Below, piece by piece: positions 42,516 through 52,796 of a DNA stretch of 64,000 nt (its first letter is position 1; the number at the start of each line of letters is the position of its first letter). The stretch is from Marinobacterium rhizophilum DSM 18822 (GTDB lineage: Bacteria > Pseudomonadota > Gammaproteobacteria > Pseudomonadales > Balneatricaceae). The stretch is from assembly GCF_000378045.1 (NCBI RefSeq), contig NZ_KB899090.1, forward strand, positions 248,001 through 312,000, read 5' to 3'. The notes under the pieces were generated by a model. It was not told the origin of the DNA, did no database searches, and saw only the letters and a list, made by a program, of their open reading frames with translations. The translations under genes and the position numbers were made by a program.

Positions 42516-43683
42516 CAGGGACGTCCCGGTACAAGGTCAAAATCGCAATATCATCCGGACAGCTGGCAGTACCCAGCACAGACTCCAGCAAATCATCAGG
42601 CATCACCACACCTGCCGCTACCAGCTCGCGCAAGCGCTCTTCACGCCGCTCCAGCGAACCCTCTTTAACCATGACCTCCAACACACCGTCCGAAAATAGC
42701 GTGAGTGTAAACGCCTCTTTCAAGTGTAGCTCGTGCTCATCAAAGAACGGCTCATCGAACAATCCCACCGGCATGCCCCGCCCGGACAAAAAGCGCGTAT
42801 CGCCCCCCTGACTCAGAATCGGCATGGGGTGATGACCGCCCACGGCATATCGGAGGGTTGAATTGCGCGCATCCAATATTCCGGCAAAAATCGTAAAATG
42901 CTTCCCAAGCCCCGTGTCGAGCAGTTCACGGTTTAGCGTATAGAGTGTGGAAGCCGGCGACAACTCAGACAATGGCGTATCGCGCCGATGCGCACGCAAC
43001 ACGCGATTCGTCATATTTTTTAGCAGTACCGTTACCAGCGCCGAAGACGCACCGTGCCCGGAGACATCGGCCAGATAAAACAGCGTAAGGTGGTCATCCA
43101 GCGGCGCCACATCGACAAAGTCACCGCTCAGCACCAAAGATGGCGTCAGGTCATAGGCAAAGCTAACACCGCCAATTGTCTGCCGCTTTGCCGGTAACAG
43201 GTTCTGCTGTACCTGCTGCGCAGCCATCTGATCCGAACGCAGCTCATCCAGACTACGCTCCAGGCTCTCACGATAACGATGAGCGGCTTCAAGCTGCGCT
43301 GCCCGACTTAAAAGCCGCGAAAGCGTCGCCACGAAAGCCTGCGCCTCGTAACTTAAACAGCGGTAGCTATATATATCACTGGCACCGGCACGAAGCCCAC
43401 TGAGCAGGTGAGCAGCATCCAGCTCCGGCACCAATGCCAGCACAGGCTTGGGATGAAAACGAATACAGAGATCACTCAGCGAGAATTCCAACGGCAACCG
43501 CTGCACATTAATCACCGCCAGCGAAAACTCATAGTGATCGAGCAGACTTTCAAGCGTTGAAGCGTCTGCTGCTTTCAGAATCTGCAGACGAAAAGGTTCG
43601 ACCTGCTCGCTTAGCTCAAATATTTGATCAATAAGCTGGGTGTCAGACTCTACCAAAAGAATCCGATGGCAGGGGTGACTCAT
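42508..43683 (-). CDS. rssB: RssB-like response regulator with PP2C phosphatase domain
   Basis: From MSHPCHRILLVESD the protein is 391 residues: a receiver-like domain (about 1-125), a helical linker and a PP2C/SpoIIE phosphatase (about 170-390) with GDFVDVAPL, LADVSGHGASSAL, FSDGVLE and a final CPDDIAIL. The receiver looks degenerate: the phospho-acceptor Asp is replaced by Asn59 in AVINVQR, and the conserved Thr and Lys are not evident. The phosphatase residues are intact. It overlaps rssC, and mlaA is upstream, as in the pseudomonad order. A start nine codons earlier (43710) is possible. Confidence 0.85.
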   Translation of the reverse strand: MSHPCHRILLVESDTQLIDQIFELSEQVEPFRLQILKAADASTLESLLDHYEFSLAVINVQRLPLEFSLSDLCIRFHPKPVLALVPELDAAHLLSGLRAGASDIYSYRCLSYEAQAFVATLSRLLSRAAQLEAAHRYRESLERSLDELRSDQMAAQQVQQNLLPAKRQTIGGVSFAYDLTPSLVLSGDFVDVAPLDDHLTLFYLADVSGHGASSALVTVLLKNMTNRVLRAHRRDTPLSELSPASTLYTLNRELLDTGLGKHFTIFAGILDARNSTLRYAVGGHHPMPILSQGGDTRFLSGRGMPVGLFDEPFFDEHELHLKEAFTLTLFSDGVLEVMVKEGSLERREERLRELVAAGVVMPDDLLESVLGTASCPDDIAILTLYRDVPDA

Positions 43684-43762
43684 AGAGCAGCCTGCGGTAG
43701 AAAAAGCCACATATTCATGAGCCGCACACTACGCCCATTACCCTTAAGTTGCAACGCAAAGA

Positions 43763-44467
43763 TCAGAAGTCCTCAGCATCAAAAGGCGCGTTAATCTGGC
43801 CATCATTAACCTGATATTCTCTGCGCTGCAGATAGGCATCACGAATGAACAAGTAGCGATCGCCACTGATCAAACCCTCCGACTTCAGCAGCTCGGCACG
43901 GGTATCGATCAGACGCAGGGCATATAGACTGTTGCGCGTCGGAACATACTCCACGTCACCGACCGGATCAATGTAGCTGTCCGGAACCAGTGCCACGCCA
44001 TCACGTACGGAACTTGGCCCAAACAGCGGCAGAACCAGGTAGTTACCGCTGGGAACACCCCAGTACCCCAGCGTCTGCCCGAAGTCTTCATGGTGCTTTT
44101 CGAGCCCCAGCGGTGTTGCCAGATCCAGCACACCCGCAAGACCAAAGGTACTGTTCAGAGTAATACGGGCCACATCACTGGCCGCATCATGTAACTTGAA
44201 CTGCAGCGCATTGTTCGCCAGCGTGCGCACATCACCCAGGTTGCCGAAAAAATTGGTCACACCCCGCTCAATCAAGTCCGGGGTAACGTACTGATAGCCC
44301 CGGGCAGCCGGCTTGAGGGCATAGCGATCCAGCACATCGTTAAACTCGAACACGGCCCGGTTAAAGCCCTCCCACGGATCCGCAGATGCACCCTCGCCTT
44401 GCTCGGCTGCAATCAAGGGCGTACAGACCAGTGCCGCACTTAGCATCGCAACCCTGCTGTAGTTCAT
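43763..44467 (-). CDS. mlaA: MlaA (VacJ) phospholipid-transport protein
   Basis: MlaA removes misplaced phospholipids from the outer leaflet of the outer membrane and passes them to MlaC. From the ATG at 44467 (GGAAG upstream) the protein is 234 residues with a signal peptide, then DPWEGFNRAVFEFNDVLDRY, ARITLNSTFGLAGVLDLA and GYWGVPSGNYLVLPLFGPS, all family hallmarks. The signal ends LVCTPLIAAEQ; the Cys context (LVC) is not a good lipobox, so lipid attachment is doubtful. The mlaBCDEF genes are not in the window. Confidence 0.93.
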   Translation of the reverse strand: MNYSRVAMLSAALVCTPLIAAEQGEGASADPWEGFNRAVFEFNDVLDRYALKPAARGYQYVTPDLIERGVTNFFGNLGDVRTLANNALQFKLHDAASDVARITLNSTFGLAGVLDLATPLGLEKHHEDFGQTLGYWGVPSGNYLVLPLFGPSSVRDGVALVPDSYIDPVGDVEYVPTRNSLYALRLIDTRAELLKSEGLISGDRYLFIRDAYLQRREYQVNDGQINAPFDAEDF

Positions 44468-44601
44468 CGTCAATGCTTCCTTCACCAAACTCGACACCTT
44501 CCAATCATCTTGACCTTTATAGCACTTCACACCCACGCAGACCAGATTCCGCACGGTCACTGAGCAGAATACACACCCACACCAATCCAACACCCAAACG
44601 C

Positions 44602-44627
44602 AAAAAAGGGCCCCCATGCGGGGGCCC
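44602..44627 (-). terminator. Intrinsic terminator of the porin gene
   Basis: An 8-bp GC stem (GGGCCCCC with GGGGGCCC, 4-base loop) is followed on the minus strand by six T residues, 30 bases after the porin stop. Confidence 0.92.
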
Positions 44628-44657
44628 TTCTATAACCACAAATCGTTTTAAAGACGA

Positions 44658-45653
44658 TTAGAAGGCTACAGCGTAGCTCAGAGTAACAGTATCTGTGTCT
44701 TCGAAACGGTCGCCGTCGTAGTCCTGAGTGTTCCACTCAGCCTTTACAGTGGCTTTCTTGCCCAGCGCATAAGCAGCCTGCACGGTGTAACCTGCGTAGT
44801 CGTTGTCGCCCGTATTGGACAGGCCATCAGAACCTTCATGGCTGTTATCCACCCAAGTCTCGGCATAACCGGCTTTCAGCGTGGTGTTTCCGATGGTGTA
44901 GAGTGCAGCAAGTACCGCAGTCTCGTCTTCTACATCACCCACTTCCTGATTCTCGTAGGTCGCGGCCAAGGTAAAGTCGCCGATGGCGTAGGCAGCACCT
45001 ACACCCCAAAGCTCAGCATCGTCGGCACCATCCAGGTAGTTGCTATCAACTTCGGTATAGGCAGCAGACAGGTCCAGACCCATCAGGCCGTAGTTGAAAC
45101 CCAACTGCCAGGCGTCGACATCTTCTTCGTTGTCATCCTGCTGGCCATCGAGAATCAGGCCGGCATAAGCTTCGAAGCCAGCCATTTTCGGCGTAACGTA
45201 GTATACGGCGTTGCCGAAACGGTCATTAGCCAGGTAGCCCGCAGACTGGCTCATGAAGACGTCAGCTTTCTTGACAGCGTTACCCAGATTGTTCTGACGG
45301 CCGATCTGTACGATACCGAAATCGCCCACCAGACCAACATTGGCCTTACGCATCTGCACGCCGCTGCTATTGCTATTGTTAATCGTGTTTGCAAGAGCTG
45401 AGTCGTCGTTGCCATTGGCATCGATACGGAATTCGATCTGGTAAGTGGCTTTCACGCCATCCAGGTTTTCCAGGTCGGAAGAGCCCTTAACACCCATCTC
45501 AGCCTTGTCGACGAACAGGTCGGCATCATGGTCTTCAATAAACTTCAGGCGGGTTTCAACGCCACCGTACAGCGTCGCATCAGCCTGAGCGACGATCGGA
45601 GCAGTCATGGCACCAGCGATAGCCAGAGCGATCAGTGACTTTTTCATCAACAT
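44658..45653 (-). CDS. Gram-negative general porin (Porin_4 type)
   Basis: The 331-residue protein has a signal peptide (MKKSLIALAIAGAMTAPIVA, cleavage after AQA), then alternating beta strands, abundant acidic loops, DATLYGGVETRLKF at the mature start and a C-terminal Phe (LSYAVAF) needed for BAM recognition. It forms a trimeric outer-membrane channel. The loop acidity suggests a cation-preferring pore. The upstream region is long and AT-rich, suggesting strong, regulated expression. A GGGGAA precedes the start. Confidence 0.92.
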   Translation of the reverse strand: MLMKKSLIALAIAGAMTAPIVAQADATLYGGVETRLKFIEDHDADLFVDKAEMGVKGSSDLENLDGVKATYQIEFRIDANGNDDSALANTINNSNSSGVQMRKANVGLVGDFGIVQIGRQNNLGNAVKKADVFMSQSAGYLANDRFGNAVYYVTPKMAGFEAYAGLILDGQQDDNEEDVDAWQLGFNYGLMGLDLSAAYTEVDSNYLDGADDAELWGVGAAYAIGDFTLAATYENQEVGDVEDETAVLAALYTIGNTTLKAGYAETWVDNSHEGSDGLSNTGDNDYAGYTVQAAYALGKKATVKAEWNTQDYDGDRFEDTDTVTLSYAVAF

Positions 45654-46224
45654 TCCCCTTCAATGATTCAACTTGCTAGTTGCATACTCTAGTTTTTCTT
45701 AGTGCACCGAAGTGCTTCTAGGAAAGTACTATAAAACCTAAATATTTCAAACCAGTGAAAGAACTTTTTTCCTTTCTGACTGGCTACTTTTTATAGCTAC
45801 ACACAAACTGCAACTAAAGGTTAAGCGTTCCTGTACATTTCTTCAGCTTTGCCAGACTCTTTTCCCGTTATCCATAACCGGTACCGACAGCCTACTTACA
45901 ACCACAATACAATAGCCAAATCGCAAGCATTACAGCATACCCGACTGCAGCGCGCAAGCCCGCCAACTGCGCTCCACCCGCGATTAGCAAACAAGCGAAG
46001 AATCGCGCTATTAATATAGACTCACAGGCTTAAGCTGCACTTAACTCAATATAGATCGCACCCACGAGCCATACAGACCGACCGCTATAAGCGACGGAAA
46101 CACTGAGCTGTAAAGCTGGCTGCTTCTCGATTGATGACAGTTTAACTTACGCTCAACTCTTGCCAGAGCCCGCCCGCATAACATGCACAATAAAGGCACC
46201 TATACCAATCTTGAATTTTCTGCA
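45654..46224. other. 571-bp AT-rich intergenic region between porin and hrpA
   Basis: The part nearest the porin must hold its promoter; TATAGT on the minus strand at about 45727-45732 is a possible -10, but I see no matching -35. No terminator is obvious after hrpA, and no gene or clear hairpin RNA was found in the rest. Confidence 0.45.
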
Positions 46225-49200
46225 TCACTTCTGTAACTGGCGCCAGTGCTGCTGCAGCCTTTTGTCCGACACTGCGACCTGAGTACCCAATGTCTGAGCA
46301 AACAGGGAGACGCGGTATTCCTCCAACATCCAGCGAAACTCGTCAAGCGCCGGATCAAACAGGCCCTGCGCCTGATTTTTATCACGCAGGTTTTTATAGC
46401 GCTGCCAATACTGCTGCAACTGTTCAGATAATAACCGTTCGCGATTAAGGTCCCGCTGATATTTTTCCAGCCGCTTTAGAATAGCCTGCAGATAGCGCGG
46501 AAAATGCTGCAGCTGCGTCCAGCGGGTAGTCAGCAAATATTCAGCATTAATCAGTTCTGACAACTGGCTTTTTATATCATTAAGTACCGTTACAGCCTGC
46601 AGGGGTATGTTTCCACCGAGCTGTTTGCGTACCTGGTGATAATCCCGGTGACAGTCGCGTACAAACTCACCAAGCTGCACCACCTTTTCCCACAACCCGG
46701 CGCGCGCCTGCTCCAAGCGAGCTTTGTAGTCCTCTTCAGAGCGCGGCAGAGACTCATCCAGCCGCATTAACTGCATCAAGGCCTGCATCAGGATTGCATC
46801 CGTCAGCCGCGCCTTGTCGAACAAAGCGCCTCCATACAGCAACGCTTCGTTCAAATGCGGCATCTCACGTCGCGCATAGCGTACTGCAGCTGCAAGCTCC
46901 AACATGGCCAGACGTGCCACACCCAGGCGCGATTCGGCCAGCGCCTGATCGAGCGATGCACAAATGTGCAATTCGACACTACTGCCACAATCGCGCAATG
47001 CGGGATAAGCTGCCAGCCGAATCCCCCCGGCCTGGCGCAGCTCCACGGACTCCGGCAGATCGCCGAAATCCCAGCTCGCCAGGCCAGTTCGCCCCCAGCT
47101 ATCCCCCGACCCCTCGCGCAACGCGGCCTCGGCCTGCTTGCCAAACTGGCTCGACAGCGCCTCCAGGTCACGCCCGACCCCCAGCTGCTTACCTTGTGCA
47201 TCCAGCAGGCGGATATTCATGCAGTGGTGCTTGTCCAGCTCCACCGCCCGCAATTCGGCGGGATCCACCCGCACACCGGTTTTGCGACGCAGAAACAGGC
47301 TCAGCGCTTCGTAAAGGTCGCCGTCCGCAAAGACCACCTGCTCCGTGAAGGCACGCACATGATCCGGAATGGGCACGAAGTGCTTGCGCAGCTGTTTGGG
47401 CAACCCTTTCAGGATGGCGATACATTTGTCTTCCAGCATGCCCGGCACCAGCCAGTCGGGACGACGCGGCGTAACGCTGTGCAGCAGTGCCAGGGGCAGG
47501 TCAAGCGTAACGCCATCGTTCTCAGCGCCGGGCTCGAACTGGTAGTTCAGCGGCAGGTCGACACCCTCAAGCCTCATGCGCGGCGGGTAGTCCCGTGCTG
47601 TGACATGCGCGGCCGAGCGCTGCAGCACATCCGCCTCGGTAAAAAACAGTATTTTGGGGTTCTGCTTCTCTGCCGCCTTGCGCCAATGCTCGAATCCGGC
47701 ACCGTTGACAATATCCGCGCCACCATGCTCCGCCAGGCGTCCGGCGTAAAACTCGTACAGACTGTCCTCATCCACCAGCAGGTCACGGCGACGACTTTTG
47801 GCCTCCAGCGCCTCAACCCCCTCCAGCAACTGGCGATTATGGCTAAAGTACGGCGCCCGGGTCTGGTACTCGCCTTCCACCAACGCACTGCGAATGAAAA
47901 TTTCGTGGCAAACCTGTGGGTCGATACTGCCGTAATGGACCTTGCGTCGCGGCACGATGATCAGTCCAAACAGTGTCACCTGCTCACTTGCGACCACCTG
48001 GGCCCGCTTCTTCTCCCAGTGCGGCTCAAGGTAACTGCGTTTTACCAGGTGGCCAGCCAGCGGCTCGACCCATTCAGGCTTTATCGCTGCATTCATGCGG
48101 GCGAACAACCGCGAGGTCTCGACCATTTCAGCGGACATGACCCACTTGGGCGCCTTCTTGAATACCGTCGACGCCGGAAACAGATGAAAGCGACGATTGC
48201 GCGCGCCCAGGTATTCTCGATTCTCCTGGCGCATGCCGATCTGACTCAGCAAGCCTGCCAACAGAGACTTGTGGAACGGCTCGTACTCCGACGGCGTTGA
48301 GTTCTCTCGCAATCCAAGCTGCCGACTGATGAGGTGTAGCTGACGATGCACGTCGCGCCATTCGCGCATGCGCATGAAAGACAGGAAGTGCTTCTGACAG
48401 TATTTTCGCAGCTGATTCTGACTCAGTTCCTGACGCTGCTCTTCGTACAGGTTCCAAAGATTAAGCAGGGTGACAAAATCCGACTCGTCATCTGCGTACT
48501 CCCGGTGCATCTGGTCAGCCGCCTGCTGCTTGTCCAGCGGGCGCTCACGCGGATCCTGGCAGCTCAGCGCACTGGCAACCACCAGCACCTCACGCAAGGC
48601 ACTCTGCTTTGCACCCTCCAGCACCATACGACCGATACGTGGATCCACCGGCAACTGCGCCAACTGGCGCCCAAGGGCGGTCATGCCGCGGGCCTCATTG
48701 ACGGCGCCGAGCTCTTCGAGCAACTTGAAACCGTCATTGATGAAGCGGCTGTCCGGCGGATCAATAAAGGGAAAGTCGGCAATATCACCGAGTCGCAGGC
48801 TAAGCATCTGCAAAATAACCGCCGCCAGGTTGGTACGCCGAATCTCAGCATCGGTAAAACGCGGCCGCGCCTCGAAGTCCTCTTCGGAATAAAGCCGAAT
48901 GCAGACACCTTCCGAGATACGGCCACAACGCCCCATTCGCTGATTTGCACTGGCCTGGGACACCGCTTCAATCGGCAGACGCTGCACCTTGGCACGATAG
49001 CTGTAGCGCGAAATACGTGCCTGCCCAGGATCGATCACATAACCAATACCCGGCACCGTAACCGAGGTTTCCGCTACGTTGGTCGCCAGCACGATACGCC
49101 GACCCGCACCTCGTTCGGCCTGAAACACGCGATTCTGCTCCGCCACACTCAGGCGCGCATAGAGCGGCATGACTTCGGTATCACGCAGTTGCGCCCGGCG

Positions 49201-50142
49201 CAGCACCTCGGCGGTTTCGCGGATCTCTCGCTCGCCGCTGAGAAAAATCAGAATATCCCGCGCACTGTTACTGCGCCGACTGCGGCCAAGATCAGTGATT
49301 TCTTCCACTGCCTCCAATATGGCCTGCTGCTGATCCACATCGGGCTGATCCTCCCCGCGGTCATTGAGCGGACGATACAGCACTTCCACCGGATAGGTGC
49401 GCCCCGAGACTTCGATAATCGGTGCATCATCGAAATGACGGGAAAAGCGTTCGAGGTCGATCGTCGCCGAGGTGATGATGACCTTCAGGTCCGGGCGCTG
49501 CGGCAGAATTCGTTTCAGGTAGCCGAGCAGGAAATCGATATTGAGACTGCGCTCGTGCGCTTCGTCGATAATGATGACGTCATAGCGCTCCAGCAATCGG
49601 TCGTGCTGCGTTTCCGCCAGCAGGATACCGTCGGTCATCAGCTTGATCAGGGTATGATCGGAGACCTGTTCGGTGAAGCGCACCTGATACCCCACCTGGT
49701 CACTCAGGCGGCAGTTCAGCTCGTCGGCAATACGCGTCGCAACCGTACGCGCGGCAAGGCGTCGCGGCTGCGTATGGCCGATCAGCCCACGTACACCCAA
49801 ACCCAGTTCCAGGCAGATCTTGGGCAACTGCGTGGTTTTACCAGAGCCGGTTTCACCAGCGATGACCACAACCTGGTTCTCGATGATCGCCTTGCCAATT
49901 TCCTCCCGCCGCGCGGACACCGGCAGGTCGGGGTAGTTGATGGTTCCGACCCGTTCGGCGCGCCCCTTTACCTCGGCGACTGACCGTTCAAGCGCCGGTG
50001 CCAGTTGCGCGGCCAGGCGGTCCGCCGGCAGCCCCCTGCCAAGGCGCTGCTCCAGCTGCTGAAACTTTCTGAGAAGGCCAAGGCGATCCTTGCACTGGCA
50101 GCCCGCGAGCTGCTGACGGAGGTGTTCAATATCGATAGTCAC
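46225..50142 (-). CDS. hrpA: ATP-dependent RNA helicase HrpA
   Basis: A DEAH-box helicase involved in RNA processing and rescue of stalled ribosomes. From the GTG at 50142 the protein is 1305 residues, the E. coli size. GETGSGKTTQ (Walker A), DEAHERS, ITSATID, ATNVAETSVT and QRMGRCGR appear in order, followed by the HA2, OB-fold and the long DUF3418 C-terminal part. The frame is open 91 codons further upstream, but that stretch overlaps the amidotransferase gene and is not family-like. No strong ribosome site is seen at the GTG. Confidence 0.93.
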   Translation of the reverse strand: MTIDIEHLRQQLAGCQCKDRLGLLRKFQQLEQRLGRGLPADRLAAQLAPALERSVAEVKGRAERVGTINYPDLPVSARREEIGKAIIENQVVVIAGETGSGKTTQLPKICLELGLGVRGLIGHTQPRRLAARTVATRIADELNCRLSDQVGYQVRFTEQVSDHTLIKLMTDGILLAETQHDRLLERYDVIIIDEAHERSLNIDFLLGYLKRILPQRPDLKVIITSATIDLERFSRHFDDAPIIEVSGRTYPVEVLYRPLNDRGEDQPDVDQQQAILEAVEEITDLGRSRRSNSARDILIFLSGEREIRETAEVLRRAQLRDTEVMPLYARLSVAEQNRVFQAERGAGRRIVLATNVAETSVTVPGIGYVIDPGQARISRYSYRAKVQRLPIEAVSQASANQRMGRCGRISEGVCIRLYSEEDFEARPRFTDAEIRRTNLAAVILQMLSLRLGDIADFPFIDPPDSRFINDGFKLLEELGAVNEARGMTALGRQLAQLPVDPRIGRMVLEGAKQSALREVLVVASALSCQDPRERPLDKQQAADQMHREYADDESDFVTLLNLWNLYEEQRQELSQNQLRKYCQKHFLSFMRMREWRDVHRQLHLISRQLGLRENSTPSEYEPFHKSLLAGLLSQIGMRQENREYLGARNRRFHLFPASTVFKKAPKWVMSAEMVETSRLFARMNAAIKPEWVEPLAGHLVKRSYLEPHWEKKRAQVVASEQVTLFGLIIVPRRKVHYGSIDPQVCHEIFIRSALVEGEYQTRAPYFSHNRQLLEGVEALEAKSRRRDLLVDEDSLYEFYAGRLAEHGGADIVNGAGFEHWRKAAEKQNPKILFFTEADVLQRSAAHVTARDYPPRMRLEGVDLPLNYQFEPGAENDGVTLDLPLALLHSVTPRRPDWLVPGMLEDKCIAILKGLPKQLRKHFVPIPDHVRAFTEQVVFADGDLYEALSLFLRRKTGVRVDPAELRAVELDKHHCMNIRLLDAQGKQLGVGRDLEALSSQFGKQAEAALREGSGDSWGRTGLASWDFGDLPESVELRQAGGIRLAAYPALRDCGSSVELHICASLDQALAESRLGVARLAMLELAAAVRYARREMPHLNEALLYGGALFDKARLTDAILMQALMQLMRLDESLPRSEEDYKARLEQARAGLWEKVVQLGEFVRDCHRDYHQVRKQLGGNIPLQAVTVLNDIKSQLSELINAEYLLTTRWTQLQHFPRYLQAILKRLEKYQRDLNRERLLSEQLQQYWQRYKNLRDKNQAQGLFDPALDEFRWMLEEYRVSLFAQTLGTQVAVSDKRLQQHWRQLQK

Positions 50143-50257
50143 GAATGGGCTGCAGTCGTTCAGTCTGAAATGAGGGTGGATATTATAAAGGAGACACTCG
50201 GCGGATACACGGGTACGGCGCAGCCCGAGCCTGCTGCGCCAAAACGGTGCCTCCCGG

Positions 50258-51118
50258 CTAACCCTGCCCCAGCGTGTCCGGCTTTGCGCCAGACGGTGCA
50301 CCCCGCGGAGCATCTGCCCGCGTCTCGGCCATTGCGGGAGCCACACGCTGCGCCACCACCAGACCATCTTTAAATACGCAGAGCTCCCCGGTGTGCAGTG
50401 GCTGCCAGCGTTCATTATTAGTCAGAGGATCTGTGGCAATCACGGTAACAACGTCCAGCGGCGTCGTCTCATGGCAAAAATCAACCGTCAGTTCGCAATC
50501 CTTGAGCCTCGCCTCACCGAACGGTGCCCGGCGCGTTATCCAGGATAGCTTGGTCGTGCAGTAACAGAACAGATAATGGGATTCGGTCAGCAGCATATTG
50601 AACACGCCAAAGCCACGCAGACGGTCGCAAAGCGCGGCGATAAAATCGCTTAATTGCGAAATGTCCTCTGGCTGTTCGGGAAAGCGATTGCGAATCTGCC
50701 CCAGTAGCCAACAAAATGCATACTCACTGTCGGTGGTGCCGATGGGACGATAGAACTCCAGTGGCAGTTCATACAGCCGCGCATCCAGTTGTCCATTATG
50801 GGCATAGGACCAGCTGCGCCCCCAGAGCTCACGGGAAAACGGATGGGTGTTTTCCAGGCAGATCTGACCCACGTTGGCCTGGCGGATATGACTGATCACT
50901 ATATGACTCTTGATCGGATGACTGCGCACCAGACGCGCGATCGCCGATTCAACACTTGGCGCCGGGTCATGGAAAAAACGCACACCCCGCCCCTCATAAA
51001 AGGCAATGCCCCAGCCATCGCGATGCGGGCCTGTTGCTCCACCGCGCTGCATCAGCCCGGAAAAGCTGAAACAGATATCGGTGGGTACATTGGCACTCAT
51101 GCCCAAGAGTTCACACAT
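50258..51118 (-). CDS. Class II glutamine amidotransferase, YafJ-like
   Basis: From the ATG at 51118 the protein is 286 residues and starts [14 protein letters not shown], with Cys2 as the N-terminal nucleophile after Met removal. [23 protein letters not shown] and YAHNGQL are conserved amidotransferase blocks. The family is related to Gn-AT-II hydrolases such as YafJ; substrate unknown. It is followed by hrpA (115-base gap) and preceded by the bactofilin gene on the same strand. Confidence 0.9.
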   Translation of the reverse strand: MCELLGMSANVPTDICFSFSGLMQRGGATGPHRDGWGIAFYEGRGVRFFHDPAPSVESAIARLVRSHPIKSHIVISHIRQANVGQICLENTHPFSRELWGRSWSYAHNGQLDARLYELPLEFYRPIGTTDSEYAFCWLLGQIRNRFPEQPEDISQLSDFIAALCDRLRGFGVFNMLLTESHYLFCYCTTKLSWITRRAPFGEARLKDCELTVDFCHETTPLDVVTVIATDPLTNNERWQPLHTGELCVFKDGLVVAQRVAPAMAETRADAPRGAPSGAKPDTLGQG

Positions 51119-51213
51119 CCGTAAAACCCCGTCTGCTCGATCATTAACTTGGCGGACAAACTGGCTTCCTAGCCTGCACTCGCGCACTCGTCCCGCGGCA
51201 CTGCGCAGCCGTC

Positions 51214-51687
51214 TTATTTGCCACCGTACTTGCCACGCCCCGACCCGAGCACGATGCGATCCGGCAGACTGTCTATCGCCTCGACACCAAATTCAAACGC
51301 TTTTTCCGGTGCCTCCTGCAAGGCCAGCACCTGCTGTATCTGCTCGCGGCGCTCGCCCTGAAAACACCCCCTGGGGTCCACCGACATCTTGCGACTGAGC
51401 ACCCTGGCCCGCACCTGGCCGCCAGCCTCCACAAATAACACATCGCAGATTACCTCGCCTTCAAGACAACCGCTGACATGTACATGCCTGGCCTTTACAA
51501 GCCCCGTGACCTGGCCATGCTTGCCTATCGATATATCGTCGTTGGCGTCGATCTTGCCTTCAATCACACCATCGACATGCACCTTGCCGTGCACTGTCAT
51601 GTCTCCGGTGAATCGGTTTCCTTCAGCGATGATGGTAACTGCACCGCGGCCTGATTTAACGGATACATTTCTTTTAAAGATGCCCAT
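51214..51687 (-). CDS. Bactofilin
   Basis: Bactofilins polymerise into filaments that scaffold cell-wall enzymes. The 157-residue protein has the short MGIFKRN lead, [13 protein letters not shown] and repeated beta turns such as [13 protein letters not shown] and [16 protein letters not shown], which make the beta-helix core (about 17-110). Its first 91 bases overlap, in another frame, the end of the upstream M23 peptidase gene. The pairing recalls CcmA with Csd1 in Helicobacter pylori. Confidence 0.92.
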   Translation of the reverse strand: MGIFKRNVSVKSGRGAVTIIAEGNRFTGDMTVHGKVHVDGVIEGKIDANDDISIGKHGQVTGLVKARHVHVSGCLEGEVICDVLFVEAGGQVRARVLSRKMSVDPRGCFQGERREQIQQVLALQEAPEKAFEFGVEAIDSLPDRIVLGSGRGKYGGK

Positions 51688-52595
51688 TTCACGCTCGTTA
51701 CGTCTGTAAAGATGGTGTCAAAATTCGCAATATTCCACTTCAGAAAAGGTGCCGGATCAATCGCCGTATACAAGCGCCTTATTTCATAGTGCAAATGCGG
51801 CCCGGTCGACCGACCACTGTTACCACTGTGTGCAATCAGCTGGCCCTTGGCCACCAGATCACCTGCTTTGACATTCAGTTTATCCAGATGCGCGAAGTAA
51901 GTCTTGAAACCAAAGCTGTGCTGCATAATGACCAGCTTGCCGAAGCCGCTCTGACGGCCACTGAACTCTACGACGCCATCCGCCGTTGCATACACATCGG
52001 TGCCCCGATCGACGGCGAAATCGACACCATTATGCATGCTTTTCTTGCGCGTCACGGGGTGGGTGCGCATGCCAAAGCGATCTGACATGCGGGCTCCCTG
52101 TATCGGCACGCCGTTGGGAATATTGTGCAACAGAAATAGCCGCTGCGTTGCGGTCGCTTTCAGTACTTCCGCCTTTTCAGGAGTATAGGAATCACTGGCC
52201 GGCAGACCCAGCATCGATTCCAGTCCGCCGAGGCTTTCATCCAGCGAGGCATTCAGCTCACCAATGCGATAATTTTCCTGCTGCAGCACCTCAAGCGTAC
52301 TGCTCAACTGATTCAGCTCGGACACATACAGCTGCTGGGTTCCGAGTACGGTTTCGTACTGATCGGCCAGTAACTGATGATCCTCTTCCAGAATGGCCAG
52401 ATCATCGCTGGTCTTGACCAGCAATGCATTGGACACGAAAAAACTGAGTACCGCCATCAGCATAAACGCCGGTACCAGTACCCGGGCAACCTGGTTCAGT
52501 GTGTACTGTCGCGAACCCTTTACCGTCGTGAGGGTAACGATTAGTTTATTTTTCAAAGCACGTCCCAGACGAACCGACAAGGAGATGAAAGACAA
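51597..52595 (-). CDS. M23 (LytM-type) peptidoglycan peptidase
   Basis: The 332-residue protein has a short cytoplasmic start, a membrane helix at about 37-58, a coiled coil at about 65-125 and a C-terminal M23 domain. Zinc motifs are HNGVDFAVD and GPHLHYEI, with the family GDLVAKGQLIAHSG stretch between. The domain layout suggests cleavage of peptidoglycan cross-links under control of the overlapping bactofilin. The last 30 codons are shared with that gene in a different frame. Confidence 0.92.
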   Translation of the reverse strand: MSFISLSVRLGRALKNKLIVTLTTVKGSRQYTLNQVARVLVPAFMLMAVLSFFVSNALLVKTSDDLAILEEDHQLLADQYETVLGTQQLYVSELNQLSSTLEVLQQENYRIGELNASLDESLGGLESMLGLPASDSYTPEKAEVLKATATQRLFLLHNIPNGVPIQGARMSDRFGMRTHPVTRKKSMHNGVDFAVDRGTDVYATADGVVEFSGRQSGFGKLVIMQHSFGFKTYFAHLDKLNVKAGDLVAKGQLIAHSGNSGRSTGPHLHYEIRRLYTAIDPAPFLKWNIANFDTIFTDVTSVKWASLKEMYPLNQAAVQLPSSLKETDSPET

Positions 52596-52796
52596 CAGCC
52601 GTCAGACTAAAGTTCAGCCAGTGCGGCCAGATGGATAATACCGGACTTGAACAGCGTCCATCCGGAACACAACTGCCTCTACTCGCGCCCAGGGTCACCC
52701 GAGGTCGACACAGTCGGTGTGTCACTATAACGCAGGACGAGCACAGCGCGACAACCTCGGCGGATTACCGCGCTGCGTTTTCACGCAAGGCGGGCC

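Noticed and set aside
50143-50415. N-terminal extension of hrpA by 91 codons
   Set aside because: It overlaps the conserved amidotransferase gene and is not similar to HrpA; the GTG at 50142 gives the E. coli-like length.
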